From positions 27,004 through 91,003 of the forward strand of contig JAEYCM010000013.1 of NCBI GenBank assembly GCA_023455425.1: DNA of 64,000 bases, written 5' to 3'. Below, piece after piece: positions 45,529 through 53,338 of this stretch (position 1 is the stretch's first letter; each line of letters opens with the position of its first letter). The stretch is from Bacillota bacterium (GTDB taxonomy: Bacteria > Bacillota > Clostridia > Christensenellales > CAG-138). A model generated the notes under the pieces. That model made no database searches and was not told the DNA's origin. It was given only the letters and a program-made list of their open reading frames with translations. A program made the position numbers and the translations under genes.

Positions 45529-45623
45529 TGTTATCAATGTTATCCGAATTGTTATCAAAATCCATCCTTTTTCTGGAATCCGCGCGACAGCCATTTTCAT
45601 GGATTGTTGTAAAAATGTTATCA
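45529..45623 (+). repeat. Four TGTTATC(A/C) direct repeats near the tRNA-side end of the element
   Basis: TGTTATCA at 45529-45536, 45550-45557 and 45616-45623, and TGTTATCC at 45538-45545. All are in the same orientation, 80-170 bp from the tRNA 3' end. This is what arm-type integrase binding sites look like in tyrosine-recombinase elements. No ORF here is convincing (45451-45697). Confidence 0.55.
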
Positions 45624-45697
45624 AACTGTGCGGACAGCTATAAAAGACTATGGGAAGAAGCAAGGAAAAACGTATGATTGAAAAGGAGGCAAAGACC

Positions 45698-46081
45698 GTG
45701 AACGCAAATAACACCACCCACCACACGCTGAAAAGCAAGGGCATCCTCACACCTCAAAACGACATCAATCGCGACAAAATCAACCTCATATCCGGGGCAA
45801 CCACCGCCCCATTCCTTGAAACCCTGTTCACCTTCTCCGGCAACGACGCCGGGACGATGGACAGGGTTTCGGCCATCTTTACCCACCTGTACAGCGAAGG
45901 CCGGGAAGTGGAAATGCTGGCTGTCCTGCGCATCCTGTACGATGTAGCGGGTGTGCAATTCCCGGAGGATGTGGAACTGCTGGCAGGCCACCCGGAGGCC
46001 CGGCAATACTTCCTGTTTTCCTTCCTGCTGGATATGGACGACTGGATGCAGGACATACAGGCCGAAGCTGCCGGGGAGTAA
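45698..46081 (+). CDS. Conserved small ICE protein of unknown function
   Basis: This 127-residue soluble, acidic protein is not recognised. It starts at GTG 45698 with a perfect AAGGAGG 8 bp upstream (45683-45689); in-frame ATGs at 45650 and 45674 lack such a site. Its base composition is like the ICE backbone genes at 52-59 kb. It is the first gene inside the element, and the cargo operon is inserted between it and the Toprim gene. Confidence 0.65.
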   Translation: MNANNTTHHTLKSKGILTPQNDINRDKINLISGATTAPFLETLFTFSGNDAGTMDRVSAIFTHLYSEGREVEMLAVLRILYDVAGVQFPEDVELLAGHPEARQYFLFSFLLDMDDWMQDIQAEAAGE

Positions 46082-46217
46082 GGAAATCCGATACATAAGG
46101 GGTCGTCTGCCCTTTTGCAGGAGTGCAGCGGGCTTTTTATTCCCCCTAACCCCCCCTTCCACCTGCTGGTAACAGAGATTACCTGCTGGAAAATGATATA
46201 CTGGTATCGATAGCCAA

Positions 46218-46260
46218 CTCCCCTCACATGAACCAGCTATTATGTGAGGGGAGTTTTTTT
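46218..46260 (+). terminator. Strong terminator before the defence-like cargo
   Basis: CTCCCCTCACAT (46218-46229) pairs perfectly with ATGTGAGGGGAG (46242-46253), followed by TTTTTTT. It insulates the cargo from transcription coming from the ICE end. Confidence 0.9.
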
Positions 46261-46291
46261 GCGTCTGTCTACACATTGTTTTTTATATAAA

Positions 46292-46321
46292 TTGACAAAA
46301 CAATCTCTTTTGTGGCATAAT
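46292..46321 (+). promoter_or_regulatory. Promoter of the AT-rich cargo operon
   Basis: TTGACA (46292-46297), 18-bp spacer, CATAAT (46316-46321). The near-palindrome CAACAATGTTG (46328-46338) lies just downstream and could be an operator. Confidence 0.65.
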
Positions 46322-46370
46322 GATATCAACAATGTTGTCTTCAACAAGAACAATAAGGAGGATTTCTGAT

Positions 46371-46604
46371 TTGTCCGATGTAAACGAACTTCTTGAAATA
46401 GCGATAAAAGAAACAGAGAATGTGGAGAATGGAGAAATATTCTTGGTAAAAGATCTTTTTAAAGGCTATGAATGGAATCGGATACCAAGAAATGATCGGT
46501 TACTCCTTGGTACTTTATTTTTAAATCATGTAAATAAAAGCAAACGTACTATACAACCAATCGAAAAAACGACATCAGGTCAGCAAAAGTATAAAAAAAT
46601 ATGA
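46371..46604 (+). CDS. Small DUF1413-like protein, first gene of the cargo operon
   Basis: This 77-residue protein has the central segment GEIFLVKDLFKGYEWNRIPRNDRLLLGTLFLNHV, shown here across positions 46434-46535, which resembles DUF1413 small proteins of Firmicutes. It starts at TTG 46371, 9 bp after AAGGAGG (46355-46361). It could be a small DNA-binding or regulatory partner; function is unknown. AT-rich like the five following genes. Confidence 0.6.
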   Translation: MSDVNELLEIAIKETENVENGEIFLVKDLFKGYEWNRIPRNDRLLLGTLFLNHVNKSKRTIQPIEKTTSGQQKYKKI

Positions 46605-46650
46605 TTCAATAATACAGCCGCATGCTGATAAAATCAAAGGACGGTTTGAT

Positions 46651-47550
46651 ATGATAGATATTATTTCTCTGGATGAATTACAAATAGATGAGTTAAATGC
46701 TCATGAGTATAAATTATTGCTTGGCGATGTTGAGCGATTTTTGGATATGTTACCTGCTGAGCCGATCTTTGATCTTGTTGTAACATCACCTCCATACAAC
46801 CTTGGGAAAGAATATGAAAAGAAGATGCCATTAGATGAATACGTTAACTGGCAAAAGAGAATTATTTCAAAAATACACTTGCGGCTTAAGGAGACTGGAA
46901 GTATATGTTGGCAAGTTGGAAATTATGTAGATAACGGCAAGGTAGTACCTCTAGATATTGAGATCGCTCCAATTTTTAGAGATCTTTCAATGAGTATGAG
47001 AAATCGAATTATCTGGCATTTTGGCCATGGATTACATAGCAAAAAGAGATTTAGTGGTCGTTATGAAGTGGTATTATGGTACACTAAATCTGACGATTAT
47101 ATTTTTAACTTAGATCCGGTTAGAATTCCAGCAAAATACCCCAGTAAAAAGAGTTTTAAGGGCCCTAATAAAGGGCAACTTTCCGGGAATCCATCAGGGA
47201 AAAACCCTGAAGATGTTTGGGACATCCCTAATGTTAAGGGAAATCATATTGAAAAAACTGTGCATCCGTGCCAATTCCCGGTTGGACTAATTGAAAGATT
47301 GGTTTTGTCGCTTACTAACGAAAATCAATTGGTATTTGACCCTTTTTGTGGCGTTGCTTCTTCGGGAGTAGCCTCCATATTGCATAACAGAGTTTATTGG
47401 GGATGTGACACTTGCAAAGAATATCTAGATATTGGGAAAATCCGGCTAGATGAAACGGTTGAAGGAAAAGTACGGTATCGGCCTTACGATAAACCTTTAT
47501 ATGATCCAAGTCAAAGTGCGTTATCCAAAATGCCAGAGGAATGGAAGTAG
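46651..47550 (+). CDS. DNA methyltransferase, beta class, probably N4-cytosine
   Basis: This 299-residue enzyme transfers a methyl group from S-adenosylmethionine to DNA. The catalytic motif IV is TSPPY (residues 45-49), followed at the C-terminal end by the AdoMet-binding motif I FDPFCGVASSG (229-239); this order defines the beta class. TSPPY rather than DPPY favours N4-methylcytosine, the modification made by BamHI- and BglII-type methylases, but N6-adenine cannot be excluded. It is 24 bp before a BglII-fold protein. As the protective component of the operon, it probably marks self DNA. Confidence 0.88.
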   Translation: MIDIISLDELQIDELNAHEYKLLLGDVERFLDMLPAEPIFDLVVTSPPYNLGKEYEKKMPLDEYVNWQKRIISKIHLRLKETGSICWQVGNYVDNGKVVPLDIEIAPIFRDLSMSMRNRIIWHFGHGLHSKKRFSGRYEVVLWYTKSDDYIFNLDPVRIPAKYPSKKSFKGPNKGQLSGNPSGKNPEDVWDIPNVKGNHIEKTVHPCQFPVGLIERLVLSLTNENQLVFDPFCGVASSGVASILHNRVYWGCDTCKEYLDIGKIRLDETVEGKVRYRPYDKPLYDPSQSALSKMPEEWK

Positions 47551-47574
47551 AAAATTTTAGTAGGAGGATTACAT

Positions 47575-48039
47575 ATGGATATAACGATTCATAGCCATCG
47601 GAGCGGTAAAAGCGTAGTGCCTAAAGATGTTATGACCCAAATCGAGAACATTCTTACAGGTCTTGATATTAAAATGTCACATTATGGAGCTCCCGACATT
47701 AAAAAGGCTATTTCAAAAGAGCTTAAGCATAACGGTTGGCCTAAAGATATACTATTGGACAATCAATCTAAAATTACCATTACTTCAAAAATGAATGAAG
47801 TTGGACTGTGTGTTCAGTTAGGTAATGTCAGTCGGGTGTATTATGATCTTTTAAAGTTACAAGCTTTATTTACCAAGGGTTTTATTTCCTCTGGAATTAT
47901 AGTTGTTCCTATTTCTGAAGCTGCAAAAATACTTGGTTCTAACTTGGCGAGTTATGAGCGTTTGGTTAAAGAATTAAGCATTTTTAACCAAGTTATCACT
48001 ATGCCACTTGTTATAGTTGGTTTGAGTGAAAAACAGTAA
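47575..48039 (+). CDS. BglII/BstYI-fold restriction endonuclease-like protein with altered active site
   Basis: This 154-residue protein matches the core of BglII/BstYI-family endonucleases: VQLGNVSRVYYDLLKLQALF, then GIIVVP, NLASYERLVKEL and MPLVIVGL. The family active site is D-x8-E-x-Q (Asp84, Glu93, Gln95 in BglII, from memory). Aligned by the Gln, this protein has T70 and C79 in place of the two acids; Q81 is kept. The Cys codon TGT differs from Glu codons at all three bases, so a sequencing error is unlikely. It may bind the methylase target site without cutting. AGGAGG lies upstream of ATG 47575. Confidence 0.72.
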   Translation: MDITIHSHRSGKSVVPKDVMTQIENILTGLDIKMSHYGAPDIKKAISKELKHNGWPKDILLDNQSKITITSKMNEVGLCVQLGNVSRVYYDLLKLQALFTKGFISSGIIVVPISEAAKILGSNLASYERLVKELSIFNQVITMPLVIVGLSEKQ

Positions 48040-48062
48040 AGTGATTTGGGAGGAAATAAACC

Positions 48063-49355
48063 ATGGATAGTAACTATGATATTTTCAAGCAGTTCGGATT
48101 TTCGGTTTATGAAAGAATAAAGGAAATCACCAAAAAGTGCGAAAATCATATTGGTATTCAGCCACTTGAATTTATGGGTAAACGAAGAGATTTGCCTGTT
48201 ATTGAAGTGCGTATAGAAATGCCGATATATAGATTATCAAATGGAAGAACCTTAACGATGCAAGAACAATATCTTGCTAATCATTCAGAATATCCGGATA
48301 ATTTCTTTAAGCGTGATATAGAATCCACGGAAGCACAAATAGCGCAACATGAAATATTGCTGGAGATGGTTGAAGACCAAGGATTACTCAAAGCTTTTAA
48401 AGATGGCGAGCAGCAAACAGATCCACTTATTTGTACAAACACAGGAATTGTGGTTAATGGAAATCGTAGATTATGCGCATGGCGTGAACTATACTATAAA
48501 AATAAAACTACATATAAACATTTTGAAACTATAAGGATAGCTGTGCTCCCAGAATGCGATGAAAAAGCAATATTGGAGCTTGAAGAACGCTTACAAGTTC
48601 ATTCTGAGAAAAAAGCGCAATACAAATGGCATACTATAGCAAGTATGATAGAAAGAGATATCCAGTCTGGAAAAGAAGAGACTGATATTGTAACTGCATT
48701 ATCTTTGGGAAATAAAGCACGTCTTCATGAATTGTTAGATATGAAGATGTATGCCCAAACATATTTGGAGAAAAGAGGAGTATCCAAACAATGGAGTTTA
48801 GTTGATGATAAAGAACTGGCTTTTTCGCAAATGGTAAAGAGTAGAAAAAAGATAGAATCAACTGCTCAAAAAGAATTTTTTGAAAGTGTAGCCTTTGCAT
48901 TAACGGATGACTCACAAAGTGCAGGTGGACGTTTGTATGGGTTAATTCCAGAGGTAAAAGATAACTTAGACGAGATATGTGCTTCTCTCGAGCAAAAGCT
49001 AGTCGGTGAAGAAGATTCTACTCCCGATTTAAATGATCTGGAACTTCTTGCACCGGAAATTGACAATAATGATGTCAAAATGGCTAGAATTGCTGTAATG
49101 GCAGGGCTTCCAGAGAATTACAAGGTAGTAAGGAGTGTTGCAAGAAGTGTTATTGAAACTCAAAAAGCACTTAAGGCAGAGCAAAAATCAGAAGATTATT
49201 TACTAGATCAAATTACAAAAGCAGCTACCATACTTTGTAATGCAGCAAGTGTTGGTCTTATTAGAGAAAATACCAATACTCGTGGTATTGCGGAACAATT
49301 AGCTAGCTTGCAAGATAGCGTTGCAAAAATAACTGATTGGTTGGATCAAAAATGA
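48063..49355 (+). CDS. ParB/Srx-like domain protein
   Basis: This 430-residue soluble protein has a ParB/sulfiredoxin-like N-terminal half with DPLICTNTGIVVNGNRRLCA (NGNRRL at 132-137, the ParB-like phosphate/nucleotide motif) followed by a predicted helical region reminiscent of ParB HTH (IVTALSLGNKARLHELLD). The C-terminal half is helical and acidic with no recognised domain. ParB-like proteins occur in DNA-modification defence systems (DndB-like) as well as in partition. Its ATGA overlap with the SNF2 helicase gene suggests that the two products act together. Confidence 0.72.
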   Translation: MDSNYDIFKQFGFSVYERIKEITKKCENHIGIQPLEFMGKRRDLPVIEVRIEMPIYRLSNGRTLTMQEQYLANHSEYPDNFFKRDIESTEAQIAQHEILLEMVEDQGLLKAFKDGEQQTDPLICTNTGIVVNGNRRLCAWRELYYKNKTTYKHFETIRIAVLPECDEKAILELEERLQVHSEKKAQYKWHTIASMIERDIQSGKEETDIVTALSLGNKARLHELLDMKMYAQTYLEKRGVSKQWSLVDDKELAFSQMVKSRKKIESTAQKEFFESVAFALTDDSQSAGGRLYGLIPEVKDNLDEICASLEQKLVGEEDSTPDLNDLELLAPEIDNNDVKMARIAVMAGLPENYKVVRSVARSVIETQKALKAEQKSEDYLLDQITKAATILCNAASVGLIRENTNTRGIAEQLASLQDSVAKITDWLDQK

Positions 49356-51151
49356 ACATTCAACTTGATTATAACGCAAAGGCCAATGAGGTCATAATGA
49401 TTAGCGATAATCCTGATGATCATTATTGGAAACTTTTAACAAGAGTTGTTGGAGATAATATTGAAGAGTTCTCAACCCAATCTGACCGTGTAGTATTTGC
49501 GTGGAGATATTTTCTCGCATTCAAGAGAGAACTAGCTGTCTTTGCTAAAGCACATCACATTGGAATACAATATACCTCTAGAGTGAGGGGCTTATTAGAG
49601 TCTGCCAATAATTCTTCTTATAAATATGCTTTAAACTGTAAACCTTTGCAAGAGGAGATTGCAATAGCTAAGCTACAAGAAGTAGGATTTAAAAGGCAAT
49701 TAACTCAGAATCAATTAAATAATATATGTAAACTCGCTACTTTACCTTCTGGAGCTACTTTTTCTGTACCAGGAGCAGGAAAAACGACAGAAGCTTTGGC
49801 TTTCTATTTTATGAATAAATCTGATGAGGATAGATTGCTAGTTATTGCTCCCAAAAATGCTTTTGGTGCTTGGGACGAGCAATTAGGAATATGTAATCCT
49901 TCTGAAAACGAGATATTTGTTCGCCTGCGGGGTGGAGAGAATAATATAAAGCAGCTGCTAAAAAACGATCCTCAATTTATGATAATAACTTATCAGCAAT
50001 TCCCTCGAGTAAAATCAATAATTTCAGAACTCTTATCCCGAAATCCCGTATTTGTATTTTTGGATGAGAGTCATCGTATTAAGGGTGGAAAGCAGGGCGT
50101 ATCTGCGGAAGCTATACTTAATATATCTTATTTGCCAGTCAGAAAGTTGATAATGAGTGGTACCCCTATGCCGCAAAGTGTAAATGACTTAATTCCACAG
50201 TTTAATTTTCTATACCCGGACATTCGAGTCAGTGAAGATGATATAATATCGATTGCCCAACCTTTGTTTGTAAGAACAACCAAGGCACAATTAGGATTGC
50301 CTGATATTGAGCATAGATTGATTTCTGTGCCAATGGATACATTGCAATATAATCTTTATACCCTGCTTAAATCAGAGTTTAAAAGACAGATAAATCCATA
50401 TCTAAATGAAGATACAAAAGTAGCTTTGAGAAAAATTGGAAAATGCACAATGAAACTTATGCAATTTGTATCCAATCCTGCTCTTTTGTCATCAGATATG
50501 GATTATGTGTTTAATCAAAAGCTCGGGAAGCTCTTACTTACAAATAACGGTCCTAAGATCGAATATGCATGTAATAGAGCCCGACAACTAGCCAAAGAAG
50601 GGAAAAAAGTAATCATCTGGACGTCTTTTGTAGATAATGTTGAGTTAGTAGCTGAAAGATTGCGTGATCTGGGTGCAGACTTCATTCACGGTGGTGTAGA
50701 TGCAGGTGATGAAGATGATAATGATTCAAGAGAGGGAAAGATTAAGAAATTCCACGATGATCCTAGCTGTATGGTTTTAGTCGCTAATCCCGCAGCTGCA
50801 TCCGAAGGAATAAGCCTACATAAAGTTTGCCAATATGCCATCTATATTGATAGATCATTTAACGCTGCTCAATATCTACAATCAGAGGATAGAATTCATA
50901 GGTTAGGATTAACTCTTGACTTAAAGCCAACTGTTGAAATAGTTGAATGTAAAAATAGCATAGATGAAGTCATTCGGATTAGATTGTCTGATAAAGTGCA
51001 ACGTATGGCCCATGCGTTAAATGATCCGTCATTAAATATCGATCCTATTCCATATGACTATGAAATGTTTGATGAACAAGTTGGCGGTATGCAACTAGAT
51101 GATTTAGATGCTGTAATAAATCATTTTTTTGGTGGTATTCAAAATGATTAG
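49352..51151 (+). CDS. SNF2-family helicase/DNA translocase
   Basis: This 599-residue superfamily 2 ATPase has Walker A PGAGKT (140-145), a DESH Walker B (238-241), motif III MSGTPMPQ and motif VI QSEDRIHRLG, i.e. both RecA lobes of the SNF2 type. No nuclease domain is fused. It would translocate on DNA, the motor role such proteins have in DISARM and in restriction systems. ATG 49352 overlaps the ParB-like stop (ATGA); it overlaps the next gene by 8 bp. Strongly AT-rich compared with the ICE backbone. Confidence 0.88.
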   Translation: MNIQLDYNAKANEVIMISDNPDDHYWKLLTRVVGDNIEEFSTQSDRVVFAWRYFLAFKRELAVFAKAHHIGIQYTSRVRGLLESANNSSYKYALNCKPLQEEIAIAKLQEVGFKRQLTQNQLNNICKLATLPSGATFSVPGAGKTTEALAFYFMNKSDEDRLLVIAPKNAFGAWDEQLGICNPSENEIFVRLRGGENNIKQLLKNDPQFMIITYQQFPRVKSIISELLSRNPVFVFLDESHRIKGGKQGVSAEAILNISYLPVRKLIMSGTPMPQSVNDLIPQFNFLYPDIRVSEDDIISIAQPLFVRTTKAQLGLPDIEHRLISVPMDTLQYNLYTLLKSEFKRQINPYLNEDTKVALRKIGKCTMKLMQFVSNPALLSSDMDYVFNQKLGKLLLTNNGPKIEYACNRARQLAKEGKKVIIWTSFVDNVELVAERLRDLGADFIHGGVDAGDEDDNDSREGKIKKFHDDPSCMVLVANPAAASEGISLHKVCQYAIYIDRSFNAAQYLQSEDRIHRLGLTLDLKPTVEIVECKNSIDEVIRIRLSDKVQRMAHALNDPSLNIDPIPYDYEMFDEQVGGMQLDDLDAVINHFFGGIQND

Positions 51152-52028
51152 ACTTTCTTCCGGCATTTTAAATTATGCTATATCTCTGATGAGCTTAACA
51201 CATAAATTTTCAGAGATTAATTTAATTCAAATTAAATCTCATAGCTTATTTAATGGAATAAATATAAATGACGTAATCGAAACATCAATAAAGTGCCAGT
51301 GGCTTATTTACAAGGAAGATCATCTGCTCTGTACGGAAGCGGGGAAAAGAATTTTAGAAATTCATTCGACTCACGGATTTACGGATAATCTTCTAAGAAT
51401 AATGATTCAAGATTACATATTTAATTGTTCTCCCATATGGGCTAATAGGATACCCAGAGGAAGAAAAGAAGCATTTTTTGTCATGTCAGTAGATGAACAA
51501 AAATGCTTCATTGATGCCAATTTGATGCATGAACCGCCAGAAAAAAATGTGATTAATTGGTGGGATGATATCTCCGAATCCCTTAGATTTACCTCGGAAT
51601 CAAATTTACTGGCAATAGGCCGTTGTGGTGAACTTCTTAGCTTTAAATACGAATGGCAAAGAACTGGGGCTACTCCCATTCTTCAATCTTTAAATACAAA
51701 TCTGGTTGGATATGATATAATATCCCAACTAAGCAAATCGGATGCACATAGATTATTGATTGAGGTCAAGACTTCTGGTAAGGGTACAGGGTCTGAAAGT
51801 TTTTTACTGACTAGAAATGAATGGGAAACTGCATATCAAGCGGAAAATTATTTAATACATTTATGGAAACTGAGCCCAACCCCACAATTGGCAGTCATTA
51901 CTCCATCAGATATTTCATCACATATTCCTATAAACCAAGGGGCTGGAAAGTGGATTAAAGTAGATATCTCCTTTACGGTTTTTCAAGATAGATTTTTTGA
52001 AGTGCAGACAATAGGTTATAAGATATAA
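51144..52028 (+). CDS. DUF3883/PD-(D/E)xK nuclease-like protein
   Basis: This 294-residue protein has an N-terminal winged-helix-like region and a C-terminal DUF3883-type domain: GYDIISQ (D191), LLIEVKTSG (E207, K209) and LTRNEWETA. The D...ExK spacing is that of PD-(D/E)xK nucleases, with DUF3883 commonly at the end of defence helicase operons. It is the likely cutting subunit. ATG 51144 is preferred over TTG 51129 because GGTGG lies 8 bp upstream. It is the last gene of the AT-rich operon. Confidence 0.75.
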   Translation: MIRLSSGILNYAISLMSLTHKFSEINLIQIKSHSLFNGININDVIETSIKCQWLIYKEDHLLCTEAGKRILEIHSTHGFTDNLLRIMIQDYIFNCSPIWANRIPRGRKEAFFVMSVDEQKCFIDANLMHEPPEKNVINWWDDISESLRFTSESNLLAIGRCGELLSFKYEWQRTGATPILQSLNTNLVGYDIISQLSKSDAHRLLIEVKTSGKGTGSESFLLTRNEWETAYQAENYLIHLWKLSPTPQLAVITPSDISSHIPINQGAGKWIKVDISFTVFQDRFFEVQTIGYKI

Positions 52029-52029
52029 G

Positions 52030-52095
52030 TATTTTCACATAAAAAGTTTTTTGTGGGCACATCTGAACCATGTGCCGATATTTATTGTGAAAATA
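52030..52095. repeat. Nested inverted repeat at the right edge of the cargo
   Basis: TATTTTCACA (52030-52039) pairs with TGTGAAAATA (52086-52095), and inside it GGCACAT (52056-52062) pairs with ATGTGCC (52070-52076). It starts one base after the last cargo stop. Could be the operon terminator, a regulator site or a boundary left by cargo insertion. Confidence 0.6.
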
Positions 52096-52241
52096 TGCAC
52101 CCAAAACTGAAAACGTAACTAGGTATTAAGGCATTGAAACAAACTCATTAGGGATTTTTCTTTTCTTTTGCAAATTGGAACATCGTCTTTTGCCAAAAAA
52201 GGATAAGCTGTAAAGCGATATAAGCCAATATAACAAGCTGC

Positions 52242-52270
52242 GGGCGTTCAAAAATGGACGCCCTTTCTTT
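52242..52270 (+). terminator. Hairpin upstream of the Toprim gene
   Basis: GGGCGT and ACGCCC form a stem followed by TTTCTTT. It lies 24 bp before the Toprim start and could end cargo transcripts. No gene is seen between 52096 and 52293. Confidence 0.55.
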
Positions 52271-52293
52271 ATGCCCAAAAGGAGAGTGATACC

Positions 52294-53319
52294 ATGCCGG
52301 GCGTAAGCAAGGAACAAATCGAGCGGGCAAAGGAAATCGACCTGCTTTCCTACCTGCAACAGTACGAGCCGCAGGAGTTAAAGCGCACAGGGCCGCATGA
52401 ATATTGCACCATTACCCATGACAGCCTGAAAATCAGCAACGGCAAATGGCATTGGTTTTCAAGAGGCATCGGCGGCAAGACCGCCCTTGATTATCTAATC
52501 AAAGTACGGGATATGGATTTTGTGGAAGCCGTCAGCCTGCTTTGCGACGGACGGGCCGCCCCCGCCGTTTCCTTTCAGCAGGTAAAGAAGCCGGAGCCGC
52601 CGCCCAAGCTCTTTGAACTGCCGGAGCCGAACCGTGACAATCGCGCTGTTATCGACTATCTACGGGGCCGGGGCATCGACTCGGAAATCATCTATCGCTG
52701 CATTGGGGCTGGGATATTGTATGAGAGCCGGAAATATCACAGCTGCGTGTTTGTGGGTAAGGACGCAGCCGGGACGCCCCGTTTTGCGTCCGTCCGGGGA
52801 ACCTGTGGGGACTTCAAACAGGACATCGAAGGCAGCGACAAACGATATAATTTCGCGCTGCCGTCCTGCCCGCCCAGCAGCCGCTTTGTGGCCGTCTGTG
52901 AAAGCGCCATCGACGCCCTTTCCCTTGCCACCATCCGTAAACGGAAAACAGGAGCATGGGACAGATACCATTATCTTTCATTGAGCGGCACGTCGCCGTT
53001 GGCCCTGCGCCAATATCTCACCGACCACCCGGAAATAGACCATGTGTGCATGTATCTGGAAGCCCGCAAGCCGCTGTATGCCCAAAAGAGGGACGCACAG
53101 GATGAAGCCGCCGTTGACGTCTTGTCCGCGCAAATCAGCAAGGCTACCGCCCGCCTGCGGGAACTGCGCAAAGAAGCCCGGTTGTGCGCCCGCATCGAGG
53201 CCACCGCGCCGGAAATACGGGAAAAAGAGCGGCAGGCGCGGGAAGCGGAGGCCCGGCAGGAGGCCGAAAAACAGGCTGTTCAAGCCAAGAAGAAACAAGA
53301 GCCATTCAAGATGATATGA
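52294..53319 (+). CDS. Chimeric ORF: Toprim/DUF3991 N-terminus fused to a relaxase C-terminus
   Basis: Residues 1 to about 254 match ICE primase-like proteins: a CHC2-type zinc-finger remnant (EYCTITHDSLKISNGKWHWF), DUF3991 and the start of a Toprim domain (FVAVCESAIDALSL). Where the Toprim LDxDxxG strand should follow (IDHVCMYLE), the sequence changes to a Lys/Arg/Glu-rich coiled coil typical of the tail of ICE relaxases (QKRDAQDEAAVDVLSAQISK, then RLRELRKEARLC). This implies an in-frame deletion near 53055-53075 that removed the Toprim catalytic acids and most of the relaxase gene. The product probably has neither activity. Confidence 0.75.
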   Translation: MPGVSKEQIERAKEIDLLSYLQQYEPQELKRTGPHEYCTITHDSLKISNGKWHWFSRGIGGKTALDYLIKVRDMDFVEAVSLLCDGRAAPAVSFQQVKKPEPPPKLFELPEPNRDNRAVIDYLRGRGIDSEIIYRCIGAGILYESRKYHSCVFVGKDAAGTPRFASVRGTCGDFKQDIEGSDKRYNFALPSCPPSSRFVAVCESAIDALSLATIRKRKTGAWDRYHYLSLSGTSPLALRQYLTDHPEIDHVCMYLEARKPLYAQKRDAQDEAAVDVLSAQISKATARLRELRKEARLCARIEATAPEIREKERQAREAEARQEAEKQAVQAKKKQEPFKMI

Positions 53320-53338
53320 CCATGAAAGGAGAGATTGT

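Noticed and set aside
45360..45677. 105-codon open frame running through tRNA-Ser
   Set aside because: It covers the tRNA gene, its terminator and the integrase-site-like repeats, so it is not a protein gene.
46292..52028. Calling the cargo a DISARM system
   Set aside because: It has an SNF2 helicase and a methylase, but no DUF1998 protein and no phospholipase-D-type nuclease, and it adds BglII-like and ParB-like proteins.
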